Shown in pieces: positions 1 to 8,641 of a DNA stretch of 15,057 nt. The notes below the pieces were generated by a model. The model was not told the origin of the DNA. It saw only the letters and a program-made list of their open reading frames with translations, and ran no database searches. Origin of the DNA: an uncultured Ruminococcus sp. (GTDB taxonomy: Bacteria > Bacillota > Clostridia > Oscillospirales > Acutalibacteraceae); assembly GCA_951800855.1 (NCBI GenBank), contig CATOLC010000009.1, forward strand, positions 1-15,057. Direction: 5' to 3'. Made by a program: the position numbers and the translations under genes. The number at the start of each line of letters is the position of its first letter. Positions within the stretch are counted from its first letter, which is position 1.

Positions 1-309
1 ATGGTTATGCTCCTATTTTCTTATGTAATTGTTCTTCCAGCATTTTTAAAGCTCCGCCGGATAGACCCAAAAGCCAAAAGACCTTTTATGGTGAAAGGGA
101 GTCAAACACAACTTTTATGGATGGCATATCTTCCCATGGTTCTGCTCATAATTTCAATTATTTGTAGTATTGTACCTTTGAACCTCACTTCCGAAGAGCT
201 CGCCGGTAAACTGCCAGTTTTAGCAGGAACTATCGTTACAGTTTTAATAGGAGAGATTATCGCCATTAGAGCTGTAAGTGCCAAAAAACTCCCAAAAGAG
301 CTTAAGTAA
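1..309 (+). CDS. APC-family amino acid/polyamine transporter, C-terminal fragment
   Basis: This is the last part of a membrane transporter whose 5' end lies before the window; the ATG at base 1 is only the window edge, not a supported start. The 102 visible residues show two or three hydrophobic segments (about 1-17, 38-60 and 70-90) separated by a basic cytoplasmic loop (KLRRIDPKAKRPF). That loop, with a proline-rich turn followed by a late pair of membrane spans, is typical of the C-terminal end of amino acid-polyamine-organocation permeases. Because agmatine deiminase and carbamate kinase follow on the same strand, an agmatine/putrescine exchanger (AguD-like) is the most reasonable role, but the substrate cannot be read from this fragment. 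A spacer of 398 bases separates it from aguA, so the two may not share one transcript. Confidence 0.7.
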   Translation: MVMLLFSYVIVLPAFLKLRRIDPKAKRPFMVKGSQTQLLWMAYLPMVLLIISIICSIVPLNLTSEELAGKLPVLAGTIVTVLIGEIIAIRAVSAKKLPKELK

Positions 310-494
310 ATTTTAAATGTTTATTAGTTTTTGTCTTAACAAATAATAAATTAAGCTTGTTTTTGTTCATTTTTATATTGAGAAAAAGATAAAATCTATT
401 TTAATTAATAAAAGTTAATACACATACAAATTTCGGTTCCTTTTAAATTTTTTACTTTAGATCTCTTGCACAATCAAATCTGCGTCGGGGCATA

Positions 495-578
495 AACGTA
501 TAAATGGTAAAATTACAAAATCTGCGAAACCGTAAATTTTGAAAATATCAGTGCAAAAACGTAAAAATTGAAAAATTA
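495..578 (+). repeat. Three degenerate direct repeats upstream of aguA
   Basis: Three related AT-rich units begin at about 495, 528 and 558, so they are spaced about 30-33 bases apart, close to three helical turns. The first and third (495-515 and 558-578) match at 18 of 21 positions around the core AACGTA followed by AAAT.G.AAAATTA. The middle copy is looser (ACCGTAAATTTTGAAAATAT). They end 20 bases before the candidate -35 box of aguA, where an activator could bind. This AT-rich DNA can produce such similarity by chance. Confidence 0.3.
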
Positions 579-597
579 TTTGCCCTAAAAATTAATT

Positions 598-626
598 TTG
601 CAGGAAGTCTTTTCTAAAATTATTAT
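598..626 (+). promoter_or_regulatory. Candidate promoter of aguA-arcC
   Basis: TTGCAG (598-603) and TATTAT (621-626) are separated by exactly 17 bases, a good match to a sigma-A promoter. Transcription would start near 633 and leave a leader of about 75 bases before aguA. In the rest of the 398-base spacer 310-707 I see no gene and no convincing terminator for the transporter; the only candidate is a weak CTTAA/TTAAG stem at 335-355. Confidence 0.45.
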
Positions 627-707
627 TTTTCCCTTATAAATTTTAATTAAAAAACTATAAAAACAAAAAAGCAAAAATATAAAATAAATAGACTAGGAGA
701 GATTTGA

Positions 708-1805
708 ATGAAATTAAATAGTACACCCAAAACAGACGGATTTCGTATGCCGGGGGAATTCGAAAAACATTCGGGGACATATATCATCTGGCCCCAAAGA
801 CCAGATAACTGGAGGCTCGGCGGAAAACCTGCACAAAAGGTGTTTGTAGAAGTTGCAAAAGCTATTGCAAAATATGAGCCCGTTACAGTCTGTGCAAATG
901 AGGACCAGTATTCCAATGCAAGGCACTGGCTACCGGAAAGTGTTAGAGTTGTAGAAATCTCAAATAATGATTCTTGGGTCAGGGATTGTGGCCCCACTTT
1001 TGTAACAAACGGAAAAGAAGTTAGAGGTGTTGATTGGGAATTTAATGCATGGGGAGGACTTGTTGACGGACTATATTTCCCTTGGGATAAGGATGATAAA
1101 GTAGCACAAAAAATTTGTGAAATTGAAAGAAAAAATTACTACCGTACAAAAGACTTTATCCTGGAAGGTGGCTCCATCCACACGGATGGAGACGGAACTC
1201 TGGTGACTACAGAAGAGTGCCTTTTGAGCAAAGGAAGAAATAGCCAACTTTCTAGAGAAGAAATAGAAAACAAACTTAAAGAATATTTAAATATACAAAA
1301 AATAATCTGGTTAAAACGAGGAATTTACAATGATGAAACAAACGGACATGTGGATAATATCTTTAGTTTTGTAAAACCCGGAGAAGCAATTCTTGCCTGG
1401 ACAGATGACAAAAATGACCCGCAGTATGAAATTTGCCAGGAATGCATGGATATACTGGAAAACGAAACAGACGCTAAAGGAAGAAAAATAAAAATCCATA
1501 AACTTTTACTTCCAAAACCTGTTCTAATAACCGATGAGGAAAGCGGAGGGGTGGATGCTGTGGATGAAACTCTCCCGAGGAACCCAGGAGACAGACTTGC
1601 TGCTTCATATGCAAACTTCTATATAGTAAATGGGGCTGTCATTTTCCCTATGTTTGGAGATCCAAACGATGAAAATGCCCGAAAAACTTTAAAAGAAGCC
1701 TTTCCGGACAGAGATATAGTCGGTATATACGCAAGAGAAATTCTTCTTGGTGGGGGAAATATCCATTGTATTACCCAACAGGTTCCTTATGCGGAGGAAA
1801 TTTAA
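708..1805 (+). CDS. aguA: Agmatine deiminase
   Basis: This cytoplasmic enzyme hydrolyses agmatine to N-carbamoylputrescine and ammonia, the first step of agmatine catabolism. Its 365 residues are the usual length of the family. The signatures of the peptidyl-arginine-deiminase-like (PPAD) fold are present: [11 protein letters not shown] (89-99), [13 protein letters not shown] (152-164), [11 protein letters not shown] (168-178), NGHVDN with the catalytic His (212-217), and GGGNIHC near the end with the nucleophile Cys354. The start is supported by AGGAGA at 695-700, seven bases before the ATG. The stop codon overlaps the arcC start by one base (TAATG), so the two genes should be translationally coupled. 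The putrescine carbamoyltransferase that would link their reactions is not visible here and may lie upstream of the transporter. Confidence 0.97.
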   Translation: MKLNSTPKTDGFRMPGEFEKHSGTYIIWPQRPDNWRLGGKPAQKVFVEVAKAIAKYEPVTVCANEDQYSNARHWLPESVRVVEISNNDSWVRDCGPTFVTNGKEVRGVDWEFNAWGGLVDGLYFPWDKDDKVAQKICEIERKNYYRTKDFILEGGSIHTDGDGTLVTTEECLLSKGRNSQLSREEIENKLKEYLNIQKIIWLKRGIYNDETNGHVDNIFSFVKPGEAILAWTDDKNDPQYEICQECMDILENETDAKGRKIKIHKLLLPKPVLITDEESGGVDAVDETLPRNPGDRLAASYANFYIVNGAVIFPMFGDPNDENARKTLKEAFPDRDIVGIYAREILLGGGNIHCITQQVPYAEEI

Positions 1806-2743
1806 TGAATTCAAGAATAGTTATTGCACTGGGAGGAAATGCCCTTGGGAGCACACCCATCCAACAAATAGAAAATGTAAAATCTGCAGTTCCCCATATT
1901 GCCGATATGATTTGTAAGGGACACAAAGTGATTTTAACTCATGGAAACGGACCTCAAGTGGGAATGATAAATTTAGCTTTTGAAAAAGGAGCTCAAAAAA
2001 AACAAGAAATACCACAAATTGGCCTGCCGGAATGTAGCGCTATGAGCCAAGGCTACATCGGATATCACCTTAAAACCGGTATACAAAATGAACTAAAAAA
2101 AAGAGGTGTAAATAAAGAAGCTGTTGCATTGATAACTCAAGTGGAAGTAAATAAAGATGACCCAGCTTTTGCCACTCCCACTAAGCCAATTGGGAATTAC
2201 TATACCGAAGAACAGGTAAAAACTTTAAAAAAAGAAAATCCATTTTTTACCTATATGGAAATACCTAAACGAGGATATAGAAAAACAGTGGCTTCTCCTG
2301 AACCTATTGATATTTTAGAAAAAAATTCCATTTTAAAGTTGTTTGATTCTGGATTTATAGTGATTGCCTGTGGAGGAGGCGGTGTGCCAGTTATAAAAAC
2401 AAAAAACGGAGAGTACGCTGGAATTGACGCTGTAATAGATAAAGATTTTTCAAGTGCTGTTCTTGCTGACCTAATCGGCGCCGATTATTTAATGATGTTA
2501 ACATCTGTCCCAAAAGTATATTTAAATTTTGGAAAAGAAAATCAGGAAGAAATCAAGGAAATGTCGGCAGATATAGCCCAAACTTACTGCAATGAAGGTC
2601 AATTCGGTAAAGGGAGCATGCTTCCAAAGGTTCAAGCTGCAATTAAATTTATAAAAGGGAAGAAAAACAGAAAAGCTTTTATTTGCTCTTTAGAAAAAGT
2701 GACAGATGCCATTAATGCCAAAGATGGAACCATAATATACTAA
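1805..2743 (+). CDS. arcC: Carbamate kinase
   Basis: Carbamate kinase transfers phosphate from carbamoyl phosphate to ADP, giving ATP, ammonia and CO2, the energy-yielding last step of agmatine or arginine fermentation. The 312 residues match the family length. Amino acid kinase motifs are clear: ALGGNAL (8-14), HGNGPQVG (46-53), ACGGGGVPV (188-196), DAVIDKDFSSAVLA (208-221) and GSMLPKVQAA (270-279). The reading frame is open further upstream, but this ATG is right: GGAGG at 1793-1797 sits seven bases before it, and the protein begins directly with the family's [14 protein letters not shown]. It overlaps aguA by one base. In an agmatine operon the kinase is often called aguC; it cannot be told from ArcC of the arginine deiminase pathway by sequence alone. 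Confidence 0.97.
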   Translation: MNSRIVIALGGNALGSTPIQQIENVKSAVPHIADMICKGHKVILTHGNGPQVGMINLAFEKGAQKKQEIPQIGLPECSAMSQGYIGYHLKTGIQNELKKRGVNKEAVALITQVEVNKDDPAFATPTKPIGNYYTEEQVKTLKKENPFFTYMEIPKRGYRKTVASPEPIDILEKNSILKLFDSGFIVIACGGGGVPVIKTKNGEYAGIDAVIDKDFSSAVLADLIGADYLMMLTSVPKVYLNFGKENQEEIKEMSADIAQTYCNEGQFGKGSMLPKVQAAIKFIKGKKNRKAFICSLEKVTDAINAKDGTIIY

Positions 2744-2814
2744 TCAATTTTTAATGTTATCAAACTATTGTATTATAATTTGTACAGTTTTTTAATTGAT
2801 TTAACCTTGTTTAC

Positions 2815-2876
2815 TTGTGATTTTGTGGGTTGTGTGTTATACTATTATTGATTATCTAATAATAATCAATAATAGT
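2815..2876 (+). promoter_or_regulatory. Promoter and perfect palindromic operator of the small gene pair
   Basis: TTGTGA (2815-2820) and TATACT (2838-2843) are 17 bases apart, and the -10 box has a TG extension (TG at 2835-2836). A perfect inverted repeat with 15-base arms, ACTATTATTGATTAT (2841-2855) and its complement (2862-2876), surrounds the six-base centre CTAATA. It begins inside the -10 box and covers the expected transcription start, an arrangement typical of a repressor operator; if transcribed in full it would form a 5' stem-loop. A second possible promoter lies upstream (perfect TATAAT at 2774-2779 with a weak TTAATG -35 at 2751-2756). Confidence 0.55.
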
Positions 2877-2903
2877 AATTTGTTTTTTAAAGGGGGTTCA
2901 AAT

Positions 2904-3260
2904 ATGGATACTAGTAAAAATAAAAATACATTTAATCAGATGGAAAAGTTAAGAAACAAGGCTTTTTCGCTTATACAGAACAATATTTTAAATGAAAATC
3001 CAGGTACAGAAAAAATAGATGATAATAACCTGACAGCTTCTGGCGGACATGTTTTTGAAACGGAAATAAAAGATGCCGAAAAATACGGGCTAAAAAGAAA
3101 AAAGAAAATTTTTAAAAAAGATAAATATATAGATACACGTGATAATGGAAAAAGTTACTCCAAAGAAGACGCAGAAATGCTGATAAAAATCAGAAAGAGC
3201 AAAGAAGAACATCCAAAAGAGTGGCAAGAATATATTGACATGTTTAATAATATAGAATAG
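2904..3260 (+). CDS. Small protein of unknown function with NLTASGGH motif (copy 1)
   Basis: I do not recognise this 118-residue protein. The ATG is preceded by AAAGGGGG (2889-2896) at seven bases, which favours it over the in-frame upstream GTG at 2817. Residues 1-37 are a polar, Asn/Lys-rich N-terminal part. Then comes the segment shared with the next gene: an acidic stretch and NLTASGGH (42-49), FETEIKDAEKYGL, a very basic patch (KRKKKIFKKDK, 64-74), and a Y-D-x-x-G-x-x-Y-S-K-E-D-A-E element (75-91). There is no signal peptide, membrane span or cysteine. The acidic stretch ending in Gly-Gly resembles double-glycine leader peptides of secreted bacteriocin-like products, but no peptidase-transporter or modifying enzyme is nearby, so this is only a suggestion. 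It forms an operon with the gene at 3274. Confidence 0.75.
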   Translation: MDTSKNKNTFNQMEKLRNKAFSLIQNNILNENPGTEKIDDNNLTASGGHVFETEIKDAEKYGLKRKKKIFKKDKYIDTRDNGKSYSKEDAEMLIKIRKSKEEHPKEWQEYIDMFNNIE

Positions 3261-3273
3261 GAGATGACCTATT

Positions 3274-3564
3274 ATGGATAATAAAAATATCGACAAAATA
3301 GACAATGATAATCTTACAGCTTCCGGCGGACATATTTTTGAAACGAAAATAAAAGATGCCGAAAAATACGGACTGAAAAGAAAAAAGAAAATTTTTAAAA
3401 AAGATGTATATTATGATAACTGGGGAAATACTTTTTCTAAAAAAGAAGCGGAGCACGAAATTAAATGCTGCAAAAATGCACTTATGATTGCCCATGAAGC
3501 AAGCCTAGATACCGGAAATCCCGATATTGAAGACATTACAAAATTTTTCTTGGGAGTTGAATAA
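3274..3564 (+). CDS. Small protein of unknown function with NLTASGGH motif (copy 2)
   Basis: This is a 96-residue paralogue of the preceding gene, separated from its stop codon by 13 bases. Its ribosome binding site (TAGGAG, 3258-3263) includes that stop codon, so translation is probably coupled. Residues 9-48 match residues 38-77 of copy 1 at 34 of 40 positions, including NLTASGGH (13-20), IKDAEKYGL and KRKKKIFKKD. The underlying DNA is also nearly identical there, pointing to recent duplication or strong selection. The N-terminal extension of copy 1 is missing, so the GG motif lies close to the start, as in a short leader. The C-terminal halves differ completely; copy 2 has a Cys-Cys pair (65-66) and an acidic tail. 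The function is unknown. If the GG motif were a cleavage site, the two products would share a basic N-terminal part and differ in their ends. Confidence 0.75.
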   Translation: MDNKNIDKIDNDNLTASGGHIFETKIKDAEKYGLKRKKKIFKKDVYYDNWGNTFSKKEAEHEIKCCKNALMIAHEASLDTGNPDIEDITKFFLGVE

Positions 3565-3633
3565 CTTCTCAAATTAACATTTAAAGACAACTAAATCATA
3601 AAGCTTGAAGCGCTGGGGGGGCCCGGTCGTTTA

Positions 3634-3659
3634 GGGGGATACAAAATCCCCTCTTTTTT
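3634..3659 (+). terminator. Rho-independent terminator of the small gene pair
   Basis: The stem GGGGAT (3635-3640) pairs with ATCCCC (3646-3651) around the loop ACAAA and is followed by TCTTTTTTA. The U-run is on the + strand only, so it ends the transcript of the two small genes. Just upstream lies an unusual GC-rich patch (3610-3627) with seven consecutive G. Confidence 0.85.
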
Positions 3660-3806
3660 ATTTTGCATTTGATGTTTTGGGACTCCTTTTTTGTCGTCCA
3701 ACAAAAATTAACAAGTAGAATAAAAAATATACAGAAAAATATTTTTGTTTTTTATAATTTACATTTTTAAAGTTATTTTACTACAATTAAAACAGAAAAA
3801 TTCTAA

Positions 3807-5795
3807 TTATTCTTTTGCCGTCTGAACGTTGAAATATGTATCAAGAATATCCCTTGCAACCCCTTTAGAAATAATTCCATGTTTACCATTAGCAATCACT
3901 ACAGCGACGGCAATCTCAGGGTTTTCGTAGGGAGCAAAACATATAAAAGTTGTATGGTCAGAACCAGCATTCTGTGCTGTCCCTGTTTTTGCTGCTATAT
4001 TAACAGGATAGCTCGCAAAATCTCTGGCTGTGCCAGAAAGAATAACTTTTCTCATACCTTCTTTTACAATTTGTAAATTTTCTAGAGATATTTCTGCATT
4101 ATCCACATTTTCCACCAAGTTTTCAACTATATTTTTATTTCTTTTGTAATCCATGACCTTTTTTATGATATGTGTCTTTAATCTCTGTCCATTATTAGCT
4201 ATCGTAGCTGCAAATGTAGCTAATTGTATAGGCGTAAACATGTTATCAGATTGCCCAATTGCCGCCTGAGATGAGCCAGACTCATACCAATGGGTCCCAT
4301 TAAGAGCACAATGGTCAGGCCCTGCTACAATTCCCTCACTTTCAGGCAGTTCTATTCCGGTTGATAATCCTAGACCAAATTTATGTGCATACTGCTCAAT
4401 TTTTCTTGCACCCAACCGCCTTCCCAGCTCAGCAAAAAACACATTGCAAGACTTTTCCAAAGCAGTTAATACATTTATATTACCATGACGCCCCATACAT
4501 TTAAGCGTATATCCTCTATAATAACTAAAACCTCCATTACAACGTATGGTCTCATCTGGCTCCAGAAGATTTTCCTGCAGAGCCGCACACGCTATAAGCG
4601 GTTTATAAACCGAACCCGGGGCAAATGCACCGCTTAGTGCTCTATTTAAAAGAGGAACGCCTTCTTTATCTTTTACAAGTTCGGAATAATAAGTATTGTC
4701 CTCAATAAATCTGTTTAAATCATAAGTTGGATAAGTTGACGCTGAAAGTATCGAGAAATCCCGTACATCTAAAACAACAGCTGCTCCCGAAACACAATCC
4801 TTTACTCCCATTTTCTGTGCCTTATCTATCCATTTCCCGAGCGATTGATTGGCGGCCTTTTGAAGTTTGGAAGATATAGTTAAAAAGACAGTGTTTCCCG
4901 GAATAGCTGGTTCCTGGTCTATGAAACCAAGAACTTGTCCTTGCCGGATTTTTTGCAAAACCCTTTTCCCGCTTTTGCCACGTAAATATTTCTCCATTAC
5001 TTTTTCAACGCCTGTTTTGCCTATGAATTCATCCATGCTGTATTCGCCTTTGTGCTCTTCGTACTCTTCCGCCGACATCGAACCCGTATAACCTATAATA
5101 TGTGGAGCAAAATTTCCATCGGGTAGCCTTCTTACCGTAGAAGTTTCAACCCTGAGTCCTTTTAAGTCCGATGAAAATTCCGAGACAACTACCATAACTT
5201 CTCTACTAACGTTATCCGCCAAAATATAAGGCATTGCCCTTGCACTCGCCCCACTGGCTTTTCCCATGTTATACCTTATACTACATATAAATCTTCTCTC
5301 TTCTTTTGAAAATTCTTCGCAATTGTACTTTTGAGTCAATTTATCCATGCATTCTTCTGCGCTAGCTTCGTTTGAAAGTTTTAAATATTTTTTTAATGAA
5401 GATATCTGGGAATCTTTTCCTTCTATAAAAACATAAGAGTCAAGTTCTAAATTTATAGGAAGCATGTCACGCCACGGCACTCCCAATCTCTTCAGTAAAC
5501 TTATCGACTTTGCTATCACGTAATTCTCTTTGTCTTTTTCCAGATCTACTCTATCTATTACTACACGGTACCCGGTGGAATTTATAACAATCCCTTCGCC
5601 GTCTCTGTCCAAAATCTCCCCTCTCATTGCATCAGTCTTTATTACATATGCACTGTTATTCTGTGCTCTTTTTCTGTACTGTTCAACATTTATAATCTGC
5701 CAATCAACAAGCCTTATAGCAAAAACCAGAAAAGGCAATATACTTATAAATAAACAAATCCCAAATCTTATATTGTTAAATTTCCCATTTTTAAT
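3807..5795 (-). CDS. mrdA: Penicillin-binding protein 2 (elongasome transpeptidase)
   Basis: PBP2 is the membrane-anchored class B transpeptidase that crosslinks peptidoglycan during elongation with RodA and MreBCD. Counting from a TTG at 5738, the active-site motifs are SVYK (376-379, acylated Ser), SCN (430-432) and KTGTA (584-588); the N-terminal dimerisation region contains MRGEILDRDG (38-47). The last gene of the mre operon, it ends at 3807. Its start is odd: the membrane anchor (GICLFISILPFLVFAIRLV) begins before the TTG, and the open frame upstream has no ATG or GTG. The AGGAGG at 5805-5810 points to an ATT codon at 5795, nine bases away, overlapping the mreD stop; I use it here, giving 662 residues. 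Starting at the TTG would cut the anchor. The alternatives (slippage from the ATG at 5788, or a one-base sequence error) are treated in the findings. Confidence 0.93.
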   Translation of the reverse strand: MKNGKFNNIRFGICLFISILPFLVFAIRLVDWQIINVEQYRKRAQNNSAYVIKTDAMRGEILDRDGEGIVINSTGYRVVIDRVDLEKDKENYVIAKSISLLKRLGVPWRDMLPINLELDSYVFIEGKDSQISSLKKYLKLSNEASAEECMDKLTQKYNCEEFSKEERRFICSIRYNMGKASGASARAMPYILADNVSREVMVVVSEFSSDLKGLRVETSTVRRLPDGNFAPHIIGYTGSMSAEEYEEHKGEYSMDEFIGKTGVEKVMEKYLRGKSGKRVLQKIRQGQVLGFIDQEPAIPGNTVFLTISSKLQKAANQSLGKWIDKAQKMGVKDCVSGAAVVLDVRDFSILSASTYPTYDLNRFIEDNTYYSELVKDKEGVPLLNRALSGAFAPGSVYKPLIACAALQENLLEPDETIRCNGGFSYYRGYTLKCMGRHGNINVLTALEKSCNVFFAELGRRLGARKIEQYAHKFGLGLSTGIELPESEGIVAGPDHCALNGTHWYESGSSQAAIGQSDNMFTPIQLATFAATIANNGQRLKTHIIKKVMDYKRNKNIVENLVENVDNAEISLENLQIVKEGMRKVILSGTARDFASYPVNIAAKTGTAQNAGSDHTTFICFAPYENPEIAVAVVIANGKHGIISKGVARDILDTYFNVQTAKE

Positions 5796-6366
5796 TTTGC
5801 TCAGCCTCCTTTTCTCTTATAAAGTAAAAAATAGGCCTATTGAATAAATATATCACGGGAGAAATACATATAGTATACAAAACACCTGGAATAATATGGT
5901 TTATAAACATTAATTTTATATGTTCCTGGTTAACTACAAAAATACCTTGATTTAAATAAAACCTCATAATAATAAAGAAAGGTTCTATTAAAATACAGAA
6001 AAAAATAAAAGTAAAAACACTATCTTTAAATAATTTTTCTTTTACTTTCCCTAAAATATACCCTATAATTCCTATAACAAATAATTGTACCCCGATATGA
6101 TTGCCTAAAGAAAGATCCATTATAATTCCCGAAACCAAGCTAAAAATAAAACCTACATAATTTCCTTCCAGCAAAGCAACCGTTAAAATAAGTGGCAAGA
6201 TAAGCAGTGGCCGTCCACCATATATCTCAGGTATAAAACCCGGAACCTGCTGAATAGAAGCTAAAATAAATAGTTGAATAATATAAATAAAAATTCTGAT
6301 TGTTTTGTGCGCTTTAATAGATGATTTTTCTGTCTTATTCATATAATTCACCTTATTTTCTGACAT
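5791..6366 (-). CDS. mreD: Rod shape-determining protein MreD
   Basis: MreD is the small multi-spanning membrane subunit that links MreB and MreC to the cell-wall synthases. The 191-residue product has a short polar N-terminus, then about five hydrophobic segments (roughly residues 24-45, 50-75, 85-105, 115-135 and 150-175), and ends in a charged tail (FIREKEAEQN). Sequence conservation in this family is low; identification rests on topology, length and position between mreC and PBP2. The ATG has AAAGGG a few bases upstream; a second ATG eight codons in, with AAGGTG before it, is also possible. The stop codon overlaps the proposed ATT start of mrdA by one base. Confidence 0.85.
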   Translation of the reverse strand: MSENKVNYMNKTEKSSIKAHKTIRIFIYIIQLFILASIQQVPGFIPEIYGGRPLLILPLILTVALLEGNYVGFIFSLVSGIIMDLSLGNHIGVQLFVIGIIGYILGKVKEKLFKDSVFTFIFFCILIEPFFIIMRFYLNQGIFVVNQEHIKLMFINHIIPGVLYTICISPVIYLFNRPIFYFIREKEAEQN

Positions 6367-6417
6367 TTTGTCCCTTTTAAATCCATCTTGTCTGGTCTTT
6401 TATTAAATTATTTCCCC

Positions 6418-7296
6418 TTAAGAGCCTTGCTGAATAGCCCCTTGTGAAATCTGCCCTTTCCCATTAAATCCTGTTATAACAAGGACACTTTTTACTTTCT
6501 TTATATCCTCAAAAGGCTCAATAACTGCATAATTAGTAAAGTTTATATTATCGTAACTTAATTCTTTTATCTTGCCTATCAATAAATTTTTAGGGCACAA
6601 ACCACTTAAACCTGTTGTTGTAACTATGTCTTCGACCTTCATTGTGTTCGGAGATGGAATTAAAGTCATGCCGGTTAATCCCTTTTCGCAAAGTTCAATA
6701 TTACCAGATATTACCCCTATATCCCCGCTTAAACTGTCCATTGCTCCTAACTTTATATTGGGTGAAAGAATAGTCCTTACTCTGGATGCTTTTGGTTCAA
6801 CTCCACAAACATAACCCACAAATCCATTCTCCGTGATAACTGAATCTCCTTCTGAAATACCCGACCCCGTTCCAATATTTATAGTAAATCCATAAAAAAG
6901 TTCACTTGTATCTCTTGCAATTACAGACGCCGAAATGAATTTTAAATCAGTGTGCTCTTTTTTAAATTCAAGATACCTTTGGTATTCTTCATTTTTTCTT
7001 TTTATGCTATAACAATCTACAGATAATTCACGCAAACGGCGAACTTCCTCTTTAAGAGCCGTGTTCTCTTCTTCTAATTTATTGTGAGTTTCAAAATCGG
7101 AAACCATATCATCTAAGTTTTTATTTAACTCAAACAAAACCTCCTGAACAGGAACAACCACTATATTAACCACATTTGAAAAAAGGTTTTCGTGGAAAGT
7201 AGCAGTGTAAAGCCAGAGTCCTGATGCAAACAAAAAGACGCTAAGGGTAATCTGGAAAAATTTATTTTTAAATATCTTTAGCAGAATTCCCTTCAT
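6418..7296 (-). CDS. mreC: Rod shape-determining protein MreC
   Basis: MreC is the extracytoplasmic scaffold of the elongation complex, anchored by one N-terminal membrane span and binding PBP2. In the 292 residues I see a basic start, a membrane segment (about 14-33), a coiled coil rich in Glu, Leu and Lys (about 55-110), and the beta-rich core with family signatures: VIARD (125-129), INIGTGSGISEGDSVITENG (139-158) and GFVGYV. The tail (from about 275) is Gly/Gln-rich. The start is supported by GAGGTG eight bases before the ATG. The gene follows mreB after a 183-base spacer and precedes mreD by 51 bases in the same direction. Confidence 0.95.
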   Translation of the reverse strand: MKGILLKIFKNKFFQITLSVFLFASGLWLYTATFHENLFSNVVNIVVVPVQEVLFELNKNLDDMVSDFETHNKLEEENTALKEEVRRLRELSVDCYSIKRKNEEYQRYLEFKKEHTDLKFISASVIARDTSELFYGFTINIGTGSGISEGDSVITENGFVGYVCGVEPKASRVRTILSPNIKLGAMDSLSGDIGVISGNIELCEKGLTGMTLIPSPNTMKVEDIVTTTGLSGLCPKNLLIGKIKELSYDNINFTNYAVIEPFEDIKKVKSVLVITGFNGKGQISQGAIQQGS

Positions 7297-7308
7297 CTTT
7301 GAAACACC

Positions 7309-7443
7309 TCACCAAACCCCTTCACTTATTGTATTTTTAAGCATAGTCTTAAAATACCAGCAAATAATAAAGAAAAATAATAAAACAAAACTTAATAAAT
7401 ATCTTAAAGATTTTCTTCGCTTACTATTTATTTTTATAAATTC
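7309..7443 (-). other. Possible small membrane peptide between mreB and mreC (no normal start codon)
   Basis: The 183-base gap between mreB and mreC contains 44 open codons on the - strand, read as a basic stretch (INSKRRKSLR), a strongly hydrophobic segment of about 17 residues (YLLSFVLLFFFIICWYF) and a short polar end; its TGA overlaps the ribosome binding region of mreC. This looks like a single-span peptide, but there is no ATG, GTG or TTG before the hydrophobic part and no Shine-Dalgarno sequence. AT-rich DNA readily encodes such Leu/Phe/Ile runs by chance, so I list it as unproven. Confidence 0.2.
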
Positions 7444-7479
7444 TTAAATTATTGCTATATCTGATTAATATTTTATTTC

Positions 7480-8481
<1,002 letters not shown>

Positions 8482-8520
8482 TTATTCTTTATCCTCCTAA
8501 AAAATTCAACATATAATTTA

Positions 8521-8529
8521 ATTATACCA
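8521..8529 (-). promoter_or_regulatory. Candidate extended -10 promoter of the mre operon
   Basis: On the - strand the sequence reads TGGTATAAT, a perfect TATAAT with a TG extension, about 40 bases before the mreB start. No good -35 box lies 16-18 bases further upstream, which is acceptable for extended -10 promoters. Transcription would begin near 8514 and leave a short leader containing the AGGAGG site. Confidence 0.45.
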
Positions 8530-8641
8530 TGAACCATTATTTTATATCCTATTTCTTATACCTTTTCGTTTGAAATATCTCGGTTTTACCGTAATTAAAC
8601 ACAATTTTGGTCTTAAATTCCATCCTTATGGGACTTTTTTA

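Noticed and set aside
2817..2903. N-terminal extension of the first small gene from an upstream GTG.
   Set aside because: It would run through the promoter and palindrome; the ATG at 2904 has a strong ribosome binding site and the paralogue starts similarly.
3675..3703. Possible terminator of the mre operon (GGGAC with GTCC) on the - strand.
   Set aside because: The pairing is imperfect, the loop long, and it lies more than 100 bases after mrdA; no convincing terminator for this operon was found.
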